56,884 nucleotides of DNA from Benthicola sp964195715 (GTDB lineage Bacteria; Gemmatimonadota; Gemmatimonadetes; Palauibacterales; Palauibacteraceae), in contig CAXMRU010000320.1 in assembly GCA_964195715.1 (NCBI GenBank), positions 1 through 56,884 of the forward strand, given 5' to 3'. The notes under the pieces were generated by a model. It worked only from the letters and a program-made list of their open reading frames with translations, did not search any database and was not told where the DNA came from. The translations under genes and the position numbers were made by a program. Of the stretch, positions 24,343-32,673 are shown one piece after another. The first letter of the stretch is position 1; every line of letters begins with the position of its first letter.

Positions 24343-25865
24343 ACCACGTTCGCTGCGATGTGGCGATCGTCGGGTCGGGTGCGGGCGGCGGCACGGTGGC
24401 TCAGGCCCTGGCCCGTCTCGTGGCGGATGGGCACCGGGTGGTGGTGCTGGAGCAGGGGGCGCGCCTCACGGACTCCGAATTTACCGGAATCGAGACGGAG
24501 ATGGCCGATGCCCTGTACGACGAGGGCGGAGGCTTTCTGACGGAGGAGGGCACCCTCACTCTCGCCTTCGGCCGTACCTATGGCGGTTCGACGGCGGTGT
24601 ACACTGGCACTTCGCTCGTGGCTCCGGCACGGATCATCGATGGCTGGGGTGTTCCCGGCCTGGAGCATGACGACGTGGTCCGGCGAAGCCAGCGGTACGC
24701 GGACGAGAACAACGTCCATCCGCTGCCGCCCGAAGAGATCAACGACAACAACCGCCTGTTCCGGGAGGGGTGCCTGGAGGCCGGATACCGGGCGGAACAG
24801 TTTCCGGTAAACGTGCGGGGATGCCGCGGCGCCAGTCTGTGCAATCTCGGCTGTCCAAATGGCGCCAAGCAGGGGACGGACCGCGTGCAGCTCCCGGCCG
24901 CCGAGCGCCGGGGCGTCGAGGTCGTGACACGTGCCGAGGTCCTGCGAATCGAGGAGCAGTACGTCGTGGTTCGGGTGTCCGAGCTCGAGCCCGGCGCACC
25001 CGACGAACGGTCGGCCTGGGCCCCGGGAGAGTACCGGCTCTCGGCCGGGATCGTGGTCGTGGCCGGAGGATCTGTGGGAAGCACGGCGCTGTTGCTCCGC
25101 TCGGGCTTCGGCTCGACTCTCACGCGTCTGGGAAGGGGGTTCACGTGCCACCCCGCCCTGATCCTGGTGGGCGAACACGAACACGAGATCACGAACGACG
25201 TCGGCCACCCGAAGAGCTACTTCCTGGATCGGGCCATCGAGGAAAGATTCGTGCTCGAGACCTGCATGTACTTTCCCTTCGTGACCGCGAAGAACCTCAC
25301 GGGCTTCGGTCCGGATCACAGCGCGCTGATGCAGGCCTTCCGCAGGCTGCAGATGATCCTGGTCCTTGCTTGCGACCGCGCCGTGCCGGAGAACCGGATC
25401 TCCGTGGATCGAACAGGGAGGCCGAGGGTCCACTATCGTTTCACGGCGGAAGTTCGGGAGGCCCTGGCGGCCGCAAACCGCGCGGCGGCCCATATCTTCT
25501 TCGCCGCGGGCGCCGTTCGCGTTCACGCGCCTCTGGCGGACCCACCCCTCCTCGGGCGCTCGGAGGCCGGGTCCATAGACAAACGCATTCGGGCCGAGTC
25601 CTTCCTCCCCGGAAAGACGTCGGTAACGGCGGCGCACCTCATGGGAGGCTGTGGAATGGGATCGGATGCGACCGATTCCGTGACGGACGCCTGGGGCCGG
25701 GTCCACGGCGTGCCGTGGCTCCGGGTGGCCGACTCGAGCCTGTTCCCGGACAGCCTGGAGATCAATCCATACCTCACGGTCATGGCACTCGCCGATCGAG
25801 CGGCCGAGGCGATTCTCGGCGAGGCAGGTGAGCTGCTCGCGCAAGCGCAGGGAGGACACTCGTGA
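24339..25865 (+). CDS. GMC-family FAD oxidoreductase with Cys-rich insert
   Basis: A 508-residue flavoprotein alcohol dehydrogenase/oxidase. The FAD loop is AIVGSGAGGGTVAQALA (near residue 9) and the GMC signature 1 region is FGRTYGGSTAVYTGTSL. The segment GCRGASLCNLGCPNGAKQGT carries four Cys like bacterial long-chain-alcohol and sugar GMC enzymes. The catalytic C-terminus has HLMGGCGMG (active-site His) and INPYLTVMALADRAAE (Asn of the His/Asn pair). No twin-arginine or Sec signal is seen, so it appears cytoplasmic. It overlaps both neighbours (ATGA upstream, GTGA downstream with the ThDP enzyme). The substrate is unknown. Confidence 0.9.
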   Translation: MNHVRCDVAIVGSGAGGGTVAQALARLVADGHRVVVLEQGARLTDSEFTGIETEMADALYDEGGGFLTEEGTLTLAFGRTYGGSTAVYTGTSLVAPARIIDGWGVPGLEHDDVVRRSQRYADENNVHPLPPEEINDNNRLFREGCLEAGYRAEQFPVNVRGCRGASLCNLGCPNGAKQGTDRVQLPAAERRGVEVVTRAEVLRIEEQYVVVRVSELEPGAPDERSAWAPGEYRLSAGIVVVAGGSVGSTALLLRSGFGSTLTRLGRGFTCHPALILVGEHEHEITNDVGHPKSYFLDRAIEERFVLETCMYFPFVTAKNLTGFGPDHSALMQAFRRLQMILVLACDRAVPENRISVDRTGRPRVHYRFTAEVREALAAANRAAAHIFFAAGAVRVHAPLADPPLLGRSEAGSIDKRIRAESFLPGKTSVTAAHLMGGCGMGSDATDSVTDAWGRVHGVPWLRVADSSLFPDSLEINPYLTVMALADRAAEAILGEAGELLAQAQGGHS

Positions 25866-27622
25866 CGGGCGGGAAGCGTCTTCGGGGGGCCGAGGCCGTC
25901 GTTCGCGCCCTGGAGGACGAGGGCATCCCGTTCACCTTCGGCATTCCCGGCACTCACAACCTCGAGCTGTACGATCGGCTCGGTGAGTCGGAGCTCGTCC
26001 ACGCCATCCTCGTCACCGACGAGCAGAGCGCTTCGTTCATGGCCGACGGCCTGTGGCGCGCGTCCGGGCGCCTGGGCTGCGTGAGCGTGGTCCCCGGCGC
26101 CGGATTGACGCATGCCATGTCCGGAATTGCCGAGGCCTACCTCGATCAAATTCCCATGCTGGTACTCGGGTGCGGGATCCGGCGTGACACCGGCCATGCG
26201 TTCCAGCTGCACGATGTCGATCAGCTGGCGATGGTCGCCCCGGTGACGAAAGGCGTCTTCCGGCCGGGGAGAGGCGACGAGATCTACTCGACTATCCGGG
26301 GCGCCTGCGCGCTGGCGCAATCCGGTGCGCCGGGACCGGTCATGGTGGAGATCCCGGCGAGCCTCTACATGCGACCGGACCACACCCCCCCGGAGGCGGA
26401 CCCTGTTGTTGGCCCGGCGGCCAGACCTGCGCCGAGTCCAACATCGGACGATGTGGAGGCAGTCGCGAACCTCCTCGCGCATGCGCACAGACCCCTGCTC
26501 TATCTGGGCGCGGGCGCCGCGGCGGCGGGCCTCGACCTCGTCACGCTCGCCGAGCTGCTGGAATCGCCGGTCGCCACGACCCTGCAGGGAAAGGGGGTGT
26601 TCCCGGAATCGCACCCGTTGTCCGTGTGGCCCGGTTTCGGTGCGGCTGCGCCGCCGTTCGCACGTTACATCGCATCCACGTGCGACGCCACGCTGGCGAT
26701 CGGCTGCCGATTTGCCGAGGTCGGTACGGGCAGCTACGGTCTGCAGCCGCCGGTACCGCTCGTACACGTCGACATCGACCCCGTCGCGATCGGAGCGAAC
26801 TTCCCGCCCGAGATCGGACTCGTGGCCGACGCCGGTGAGCTGGTTGCTGCTCTGGTTCCGGCGTTGCGGGCCCGTGGCCGGACCGGCTCCGGCTCTGCTG
26901 GTGCGGACCTCCGGGAGGCCATCCGCGAGGGACGCGACGAAGTCCGTCGCGAGCAGCGATCGGCCACGGGAGCGGGACGAGTGACCCCGGGGATCCTCCT
27001 GGCGGCCCTGCAGGCGACACTGGGGGCGGAGACCATCTACTCCACGGACAGCGGCAACGGGACGTTCCTCGCCGCCGAGTGCCTCACGCTCGATGCCCCG
27101 GGCCGATTCCTCGCCCCCGTGGACTTCTCGTGCATGGGATATTCGGTACCAGCGGCGATCGGGGCGGCTCTTGGTCGGCCGGAGACACCCGTAGTCGCCC
27201 TCATCGGCGACGGCGCCTTCCTCATGACGGGTCTCGAGATATTGACGGCCGCGCACCGGGGCCTCCCGATCGCGTTCCTCGTCCTGCGTGACCGGGAGCT
27301 CGCGCAGATCGCGCAATTCCAGTCCACCCTGTACAACCGGAAGCAAAGCAGCGTGCTGCCGGACTACGACCTTGGCGCGATCGCCGGTGGCACGGGAGTC
27401 GATTGCCTCCACATCGAGAAGAACGACGACATCGACACCGTCGTCGGAGAGGTGGCCGGCCGGCTCGCTGACGGCAGGCCCGTGGTCGTAGACGTCGCGA
27501 TCGATTACTCGCGGAAGACGTGGTTCACCCGCGGAGTCGTCAGGACCAATCTCGGCAGACTCCCGTGGCGGGACCGCCTTCGCATGGTGAGTCGGGCCCT
27601 GACCCGGCGTGTCACCGGCTGA
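25862..27622 (+). CDS. Thiamine diphosphate enzyme (acetolactate synthase/decarboxylase-like) with altered metal motif
   Basis: A 586-residue three-domain ThDP enzyme. N-terminal PYR domain with the activating Glu54 in LVTDEQSASFMADG; central domain (about 190-340); C-terminal PP domain with GDG at 449-451. In the GDG-x24-N motif the Asn that binds Mg2+ is here Arg476 (VLRDREL), with spacing identical to B. subtilis AlsS (GDG, 24 residues, Asn). The rest of the domain is intact. It is not clearly ilvB: no regulatory subunit gene follows. GTG start overlapping the GMC stop makes it part of the operon. A carboligase, decarboxylase or lyase acting with the dehydrogenase is plausible, not shown. 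Confidence 0.86.
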   Translation: MTGGKRLRGAEAVVRALEDEGIPFTFGIPGTHNLELYDRLGESELVHAILVTDEQSASFMADGLWRASGRLGCVSVVPGAGLTHAMSGIAEAYLDQIPMLVLGCGIRRDTGHAFQLHDVDQLAMVAPVTKGVFRPGRGDEIYSTIRGACALAQSGAPGPVMVEIPASLYMRPDHTPPEADPVVGPAARPAPSPTSDDVEAVANLLAHAHRPLLYLGAGAAAAGLDLVTLAELLESPVATTLQGKGVFPESHPLSVWPGFGAAAPPFARYIASTCDATLAIGCRFAEVGTGSYGLQPPVPLVHVDIDPVAIGANFPPEIGLVADAGELVAALVPALRARGRTGSGSAGADLREAIREGRDEVRREQRSATGAGRVTPGILLAALQATLGAETIYSTDSGNGTFLAAECLTLDAPGRFLAPVDFSCMGYSVPAAIGAALGRPETPVVALIGDGAFLMTGLEILTAAHRGLPIAFLVLRDRELAQIAQFQSTLYNRKQSSVLPDYDLGAIAGGTGVDCLHIEKNDDIDTVVGEVAGRLADGRPVVVDVAIDYSRKTWFTRGVVRTNLGRLPWRDRLRMVSRALTRRVTG

Positions 27623-27670
27623 CCCCCTCGCAGCAGGTCGCCTCAGCAGAAGGCTGTTGAAGCGTTACAG

Positions 27671-27693
27671 CCCGCCAGCCCCAGGCGGCTTTG
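27671..27693 (+). terminator. Weak terminator-like hairpin after the ThDP gene
   Basis: CCGCC (27672-27676) pairs with GGCGG (27684-27688) over a 7-base loop and is followed by C and TTT. Only five base pairs; it overlaps the -35 box of the lemA promoter. Confidence 0.25.
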
Positions 27694-27719
27694 CACGGCA
27701 CGACGCGTTCCCGTATTCT
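27691..27719 (+). promoter_or_regulatory. Sigma-70-type promoter for lemA-DUF2207
   Basis: TTGCAC (27691-27696), exactly 17 bases, then TATTCT (27714-27719). Four of six match the -35 consensus and four of six the -10 consensus. Transcription would begin near 27726, about 40 bases before the TTG start. The clearest promoter in the window. Confidence 0.55.
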
Positions 27720-27756
27720 GGCCCTGCCGAATTGTGTCTCGTCGACCCCCGGACCC

Positions 27757-27762
27757 GGAGGG
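27757..27762 (+). promoter_or_regulatory. Ribosome binding site fixing a TTG start for lemA
   Basis: GGAGGG four bases before TTG 27767, close to full complement of the 16S 3' end. The only in-frame alternative, GTG 27734, lacks such a site and would add a non-conserved polar leader. Confidence 0.6.
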
Positions 27763-27766
27763 CCCA

Positions 27767-28327
27767 TTGACCTGGCTTCTGATCTTCCTGGCGATCGTCG
27801 CCATCGGCGGCGTCACGATCTACAACTCACTCGTCAAATTGCGTACACATGCGCACGGCGCCTGGGCCGACATCGACGTGCAGCTCAAGCGACGCTACGA
27901 CCTGATCCCGAACCTGGTCGAGACGGTCAAAGGCTACGCGAGTCACGAGAAAGACACGCTCGAGGCCGTGATCAACGCCCGGAACCGGGCCATGTCGGCG
28001 ACAGGACCTGCCGAACAGGCTCAGGCCGAGAACATGCTGACCGGGGCGCTCAAATCCCTGTTCGCCCTGTCGGAGGCCTACCCACAGCTGCGGGCCGTCG
28101 AGAGCTTCACGAGCCTGCAGGGGACTCTCGAGGAGATCGAGGGAGCGGTTCAGAGCTCACGGCGCTACTACAACGCGGTCGTGCGGGACTACAACACTAA
28201 GGTCGAGCAGTTTCCGTCCGTGCTCGTCGCCAACGCATTCCGGTTCGAAAAGGAGGAGTTCTTCGAGCTGGACGACGAAGTGCAGAGGGAAGCCCCGAAG
28301 GTGAGTTTCGGCGAAGGCGAGGCCTGA
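27767..28327 (+). CDS. lemA: LemA family protein
   Basis: A 186-residue membrane-anchored protein. One N-terminal membrane helix (MTWLLIFLAIVAIGGVTIYN) is followed by the helical LemA domain: VKLRTHAHGAWADIDVQLKRR, LIPNLVETVKGYASHE, a later YPQLRAVESF, and YNAVVRDYNTKVEQFPS. All hallmark blocks are present and length is normal. LemA function is not settled; it is commonly next to DUF2207 or TPM-domain proteins and has been tied to envelope stress. The start is TTG, decided by the GGAGGG site. The DUF2207 gene follows 15 bases later, so they are co-transcribed. Confidence 0.93.
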   Translation: MTWLLIFLAIVAIGGVTIYNSLVKLRTHAHGAWADIDVQLKRRYDLIPNLVETVKGYASHEKDTLEAVINARNRAMSATGPAEQAQAENMLTGALKSLFALSEAYPQLRAVESFTSLQGTLEEIEGAVQSSRRYYNAVVRDYNTKVEQFPSVLVANAFRFEKEEFFELDDEVQREAPKVSFGEGEA

Positions 28328-28342
28328 CCGGAGATCCGGACG

Positions 28343-30211
28343 TTGAATCACGTTTTCCGTTCCACGGCAAGCCTGGCGGTGGTCGGGGTGGCACTCCTCG
28401 GCCTCCTGGTGGGACATGCGACTGCGGATCCGCCATTCGGGGGGCGCCACGGTCCAGCGGCTCGCTCGTGGCACATCGAGGACTTCCACGCCGAAGTCCA
28501 CGTCCAACGTAGCGGCGAGGTCGAGGTCACCGAGACGCTCAAGGTCCGCTTCGAAGGATCCTACAACGGCATCTTCCGCACGATTCCGATCCAGTACCGC
28601 ACCCGGGCCAGCCTGAACTACACGCTGGGCCTCGAGGTCCTGAGCGTCGAGGACGGCGCGGGCCAGACCCTGCGCTACGAGCTCAGCCGCGAGCGCCACT
28701 TTCGCAAGATCAAGGTGTGGGTGCCGGGTGCATCGGACGCCGTGCGCACCGTCGTGATCCGCTACCGGGTGGACAACGCACTGCGGTTCTTCGAGGAAGA
28801 CGACTACGCGTGGGACGAGTTCTACTGGAACGTCACGGGAGACGAGTGGCCCGTGCCGATCGAACGGGCCAGCGTCAGGGTCCGTCTGCCAGCGGCCGTG
28901 AGCGGAGTCCGTGCACGTGGATTCACCGGTGGATACGGATCGACCGAGGAATCCGTGGAGGTGAACATCGCTGATTACCTGGTGGACGTTCGCGCCACGC
29001 GCGGACTGGGCATTCACGAGGGCCTCACGATCGCCATTGCCTGGGACTCGTTCATCACCGAGTCGAGCGCTATCGCCGAGACGCCGGAGGGGCTCGAACC
29101 GCGCGCCGCGGTCGCCGGTGAACACCTGATCCGCAGGCCAACCCTGTGGGACACCATCCGCCGCTTCTTGCGGAGCAACTGGCCCCTCGTGATCCCGATC
29201 CTGGCCTTCTTCATCATGCGCAGGATCTGGCTTCGCCATGGCAAGGACCCGGACCGCAGACCGATCGCGCCAGCCTACGAGCCGCCCGAGGGCCTGACTC
29301 CGTCGGAGGTCGGCGTGCTGGTGGACAACCGCGCCGACCTGCGGGACGTCACCGCCATGCTCGTCGATCTCGCCGTCCGGGGGTACATGGTGATCGAGGA
29401 GAACGAGCAGGAGAAGTTCCTCGGACTTGTCACGGAACGCGACTACGTCCTCGAGCTGCGGCGAGACGCCACGGACTGGCCCGGGCTGAAGAGCCACGAG
29501 CGCAAGCTGCTCCGCGCCGTGTTCGGCTCCGGGGTGGCCGGGGATCGGGTCCATATGTCCGACCTCGAGAACGAGTTTTATAAGGACCTTCCGAAGATCA
29601 AGGACCGGATCTTCGACGAGCTCATGGAGCTGAAGTACTACCGGAGCCGGCCCGACCGGGTGCTCGGTTTCTGGGTGGGCGCCGCGATCGTGATCGGGGT
29701 CGTGGTGGGCGCCGGCGGGTCGGTGATCGGAGCCCGGTTCGGCATGGCTCCGACCACGACGGTCCTCGCGGGGATTCTGACCGCCGCCAGCGTGATGGGC
29801 TTTGGCCTGTTCATGCCGGCCCGCACCGTCGCCGGGACCCGCGCCTTCGAAGCCGCTCTCGGCTTCGAGGAGTTCCTGCAGCGCGTGGAGTCGGATCGGT
29901 TCAAGCGAATGATCACAGGACCCGAAATGTTCGAGCGCTACCTTCCCTACGCCATGGCCCTCGGCGTCGAGAAGAAGTGGGCCGCAGCATTCGCGGACAT
30001 CTACAAGGAACCGCCCGACTGGTACCGCGGCACCGGGTACAGGGGCTTCCATCCGATGATCTTCGTCGGAGACCTGTCCGGCATGACGCAGCACGCTGCC
30101 CAGGCCATGACGTCGGCCCCGCGAAGCTCCGGTGGATCCGGCTTCTCGGGCGGAGGTGGGGGCGGCTTCTCCGGAGGCGGCTTCGGCGGGGGCGGGGGCG
30201 GCGCATTCTGA
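28343..30211 (+). CDS. DUF2207 membrane protein
   Basis: A 622-residue exported membrane protein. Signal/anchor at residues 4-28, then an extracytoplasmic beta domain (WHIEDFHAEVHVQRSGEVEV, VRFEGSYNGIFRTIP) typical of DUF2207. A membrane helix lies near 276-292 (WPLVIPILAFFIMRRIWL), with a cytoplasmic stretch (EPPEGLTPSEVGVLVDN) and two more helices around 445-490. It ends in SSGGSGFSGGGGGGFSGGGF, the glycine tail seen in most members. It starts on TTG (GGAG upstream). Pairing with lemA is a known conserved association. Function unknown. Confidence 0.92.
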   Translation: MNHVFRSTASLAVVGVALLGLLVGHATADPPFGGRHGPAARSWHIEDFHAEVHVQRSGEVEVTETLKVRFEGSYNGIFRTIPIQYRTRASLNYTLGLEVLSVEDGAGQTLRYELSRERHFRKIKVWVPGASDAVRTVVIRYRVDNALRFFEEDDYAWDEFYWNVTGDEWPVPIERASVRVRLPAAVSGVRARGFTGGYGSTEESVEVNIADYLVDVRATRGLGIHEGLTIAIAWDSFITESSAIAETPEGLEPRAAVAGEHLIRRPTLWDTIRRFLRSNWPLVIPILAFFIMRRIWLRHGKDPDRRPIAPAYEPPEGLTPSEVGVLVDNRADLRDVTAMLVDLAVRGYMVIEENEQEKFLGLVTERDYVLELRRDATDWPGLKSHERKLLRAVFGSGVAGDRVHMSDLENEFYKDLPKIKDRIFDELMELKYYRSRPDRVLGFWVGAAIVIGVVVGAGGSVIGARFGMAPTTTVLAGILTAASVMGFGLFMPARTVAGTRAFEAALGFEEFLQRVESDRFKRMITGPEMFERYLPYAMALGVEKKWAAAFADIYKEPPDWYRGTGYRGFHPMIFVGDLSGMTQHAAQAMTSAPRSSGGSGFSGGGGGGFSGGGFGGGGGGAF

Positions 30212-30406
30212 CTTTCTCGCACAGCTACAGCACGATGGAGCCGCGACAAGTACCTTCCCGGCGTCGCCTCGTCGTTCACCGTTGGAGCGGACGCTGTACC
30301 GAACACCATACGAGGAAATACGGAGGCAGAGTTGTCGGTCTCCTTGGGTAATAACGCGGGCAACCTTGCCCGACCATGACGCGGTCAAGGCCGCAGTGAG
30401 GTCAAC
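30212..30406. promoter_or_regulatory. Intergenic region with a palindromic element before the M28 peptidase gene
   Basis: The 195-base gap contains CGGGCAA-CC-TTGCCCG (30357-30372), a 7-bp inverted repeat with a 2-base centre about 35 bases before the next ATG, which looks like an operator half-site pair. No well-spaced promoter pair was found. Ribosome site AGTGAGGT lies just before the ATG. Confidence 0.4.
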
Positions 30407-31726
30407 ATGAGGAGCACATGGAGGGGTCGCACGGCAGCGCACGCGATTCTCGCCGCCGGTGTCGTCCTTTTGACGGCTTCGGCCGCTGTCGCGCAGACCG
30501 ACGGCTCAGAGCGAATCTCCAGCGGCCTGGACGCGGCGGCGGAACGGTACGCAGCGGACGTAGACTGGCTGGCCGATGACGCCCGCCAGGGTCGGGGGCT
30601 CGGATCCATGGGTCTCGCAGAGGCCGGCAAGTGGATGGAGAAGCAGTTCGAGCACATCGGCCTCGAGCCGGCCGGGGACGACGGCGGATATCGGCACGTG
30701 TTCGGCGTCCCGATCGCCGACCCCTCCAACCCACACGCTCAGAAGGGTTTTGTATACGCCTTCAACGTGATGGGACGGATTCCAGGCAACGGGGAGTTCG
30801 ACGGCGTGATCGTGATCGGTGCTCACTACGACCACCTCGGCTTCGGCGATGACGGATCGCTCGAGCCGGACTCGCGGGCGATACACAACGGTGCGGACGA
30901 CAATGCCTCCGGCACGGCGGCCCTTCTCGAAGTGGCCCGCCAGATGATCGAGCGCAGGGGACAGCTGAAGCGCGATGTGGTGTTCATGGCCTTCTCCGCC
31001 GAGGAGCGGGGACTGGTGGGAGCCAGCAATATCGTTCGCCGTCCGCCCGAGGGCCTGGTGATCGAGAGCATCGTCGCCATGATCAACATGGACATGGTCG
31101 GCCGCCTGCGTGACGATAAGCTCTCCGTGCTCGGCGGAGATTCGGCCGAGGAATGGGATGACCTGGTCGGCCCGCTGTGCGAACACTATGGGTTCGAATG
31201 CACGGTCGGCGGTGACGGATTCGGCTCGTCGGACCAGTCGGCGTTCTTCGCCGCGGACGTTCCGGTGCTCCACTTCTTCACCGGAACGCATTCCGAGTAC
31301 CACAAGCCCTCCGACGACGCGAACCTCATCAACGCTGAAGGCGGGGCCCGCACCGCGTGGCTCGTATCCGACGTCGCCAGCACCGTCGCCAACCGCGAGG
31401 GCGAGCTGACTCTGGTCAAGACGTCCGACGGCCCGCAGCGACGGATGGCTCTCAAGGCCCGCCTCGGGACGATCCCCGACTACGCCGGTCCGGCGGACGG
31501 TTCACCGGGACTCCTCCTGTCCGACGTCAGACCGGAGAGTCCGGCCGAGGAAGCCGGTCTGCAGCGGGGAGACATCATCGTGCAGATCGGCGACATGGAG
31601 ATCGCCAGCGTACAGGACTACATGGTCGTGCTCTCCGAGTCGAACCCCGGTGATACGGCCCCGGTGATCGTGATTCGCGACGGCGAGCGAGTCGAGATGC
31701 AAGTCACGTTCGGCGCCCCCCGCTGA
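30407..31726 (+). CDS. Secreted M28 zinc aminopeptidase with C-terminal PDZ domain
   Basis: A 439-residue exported metallopeptidase. The signal peptide ends near residue 28 (SAAVAQ). The M28 domain carries its two-zinc set: His/Asp in GAHYDHLG, Asp in GADDNASG, Glu-Glu in AEERGL, Asp in NMDMVGR, and His in TGTHSEYHKPSDD. From about residue 345 a PDZ domain follows (GSPGLLLSDVRPESPAEEAGL, GDIIVQIGDMEI). Such proteins remove N-terminal residues from peptides in the periplasm. GAGGT is six bases before the ATG. The universal-stress gene follows 26 bases later. Confidence 0.92.
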   Translation: MRSTWRGRTAAHAILAAGVVLLTASAAVAQTDGSERISSGLDAAAERYAADVDWLADDARQGRGLGSMGLAEAGKWMEKQFEHIGLEPAGDDGGYRHVFGVPIADPSNPHAQKGFVYAFNVMGRIPGNGEFDGVIVIGAHYDHLGFGDDGSLEPDSRAIHNGADDNASGTAALLEVARQMIERRGQLKRDVVFMAFSAEERGLVGASNIVRRPPEGLVIESIVAMINMDMVGRLRDDKLSVLGGDSAEEWDDLVGPLCEHYGFECTVGGDGFGSSDQSAFFAADVPVLHFFTGTHSEYHKPSDDANLINAEGGARTAWLVSDVASTVANREGELTLVKTSDGPQRRMALKARLGTIPDYAGPADGSPGLLLSDVRPESPAEEAGLQRGDIIVQIGDMEIASVQDYMVVLSESNPGDTAPVIVIRDGERVEMQVTFGAPR

Positions 31727-31752
31727 TCGGCGACGCCGACGGAGCACCGGAG

Positions 31753-32673
31753 ATGCTGGCTCTAAAGACGATTCTCTTCGCGACCGATTTCTCGCAGCTC
31801 GCGGACGAGGCGCTGGATCATGCCCTGGCGCTCGCCCATAAGTACGAGGCTGAGTTGCACATGCTCCACGCGGTCGTCCTGCATGCGGATGACCCGAACG
31901 ATCCCGCGCACCACTTCCCCGACGCCGAGGAGATCCGGCAGCGTCTCGTGGAGGTCGCGGATGGTCGCATGGCAAACCAGCTCGAGACCAGGAACGCGGG
32001 TGAGCTGGACGTCGTGCGAGCACAACGTCGCGGGATGTCGACCGCGCCGGTCATACTCGAGTACGCGGAGGAGATCGACGCCGACATGATCGTGATGAGC
32101 ACCCACGGTCGGCGAGGCCTCGGTCACGTCCTGCTCGGAAGTGTGACCGAGGAGGTGGTGCGCCTGTCTTCGTGCCCCGTCCTCACGATTCGAGGCCGGG
32201 GCGACGTGACGGGCGGTCCGCGGATCCGGCAGGTTCTGGTCCCGGTGGACTTTTCCGAGCACTCCGAGCGTGCCGCGAAGTACGCAACGGAGATCTGTGC
32301 CGCCTACGGGGCGCGTCTGCATCTGCTGCACGTCTTCGAGCAGCCCGTCACGCCGGAGATATACCTGGGAGGAGGTCCGGTTTCCGCCCCCGACTTCGCG
32401 GTAGTGGAGGCGAGCCTCCGTGAGGCCCTCCACGGAGTGGCGACGCGCTCCGGCGCCGAGGTCGGCTCGGAGATCCACGTGCTTGAGGGGGCTGCCGTGG
32501 GAGGCATTATCGACACAGCCGACGCCGTCGGCGCGGACCTGATCGTCATCGCCACGCACGGACTCGGTGGCCTTACCCACGTCCTTCTCGGGAGCGTGAC
32601 GGAGAGGGTCGTGCGACGTTCCGCCTGTCCGGTGCTGACAGTCAAGGCGTTTGGGAAGTCTCTGCTCACATGA
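31753..32673 (+). CDS. Tandem universal stress protein (two UspA domains)
   Basis: 306 residues made of two USP domains (about 1-148 and 158-306). Each has the ATP-binding loop: STHGRRGLGHVLLGSV and ATHGLGGLTHVLLGSV, both with the G-x2-G-x9-G(S) pattern, so both may bind ATP. The N-terminal domains start ILFATDFS and VLVPVDFS. CCGGAG precedes the ATG. Its TGA overlaps the ATG of the diguanylate cyclase (ATGA), so stress signalling and c-di-GMP synthesis are probably produced together; that link is inference. Confidence 0.92.
   Translation: MLALKTILFATDFSQLADEALDHALALAHKYEAELHMLHAVVLHADDPNDPAHHFPDAEEIRQRLVEVADGRMANQLETRNAGELDVVRAQRRGMSTAPVILEYAEEIDADMIVMSTHGRRGLGHVLLGSVTEEVVRLSSCPVLTIRGRGDVTGGPRIRQVLVPVDFSEHSERAAKYATEICAAYGARLHLLHVFEQPVTPEIYLGGGPVSAPDFAVVEASLREALHGVATRSGAEVGSEIHVLEGAAVGGIIDTADAVGADLIVIATHGLGGLTHVLLGSVTERVVRRSACPVLTVKAFGKSLLT

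Noticed and set aside
25523..27412. A 629-codon minus-strand frame opposite the ThDP enzyme
   Set aside because: Antisense to a gene with recognisable catalytic motifs; the frame shows no domain and is a high-GC shadow.
28157..30442. A 761-codon minus-strand frame opposite LemA and DUF2207
   Set aside because: Antisense of two clear genes; the translated sequence has no membrane or domain signal.
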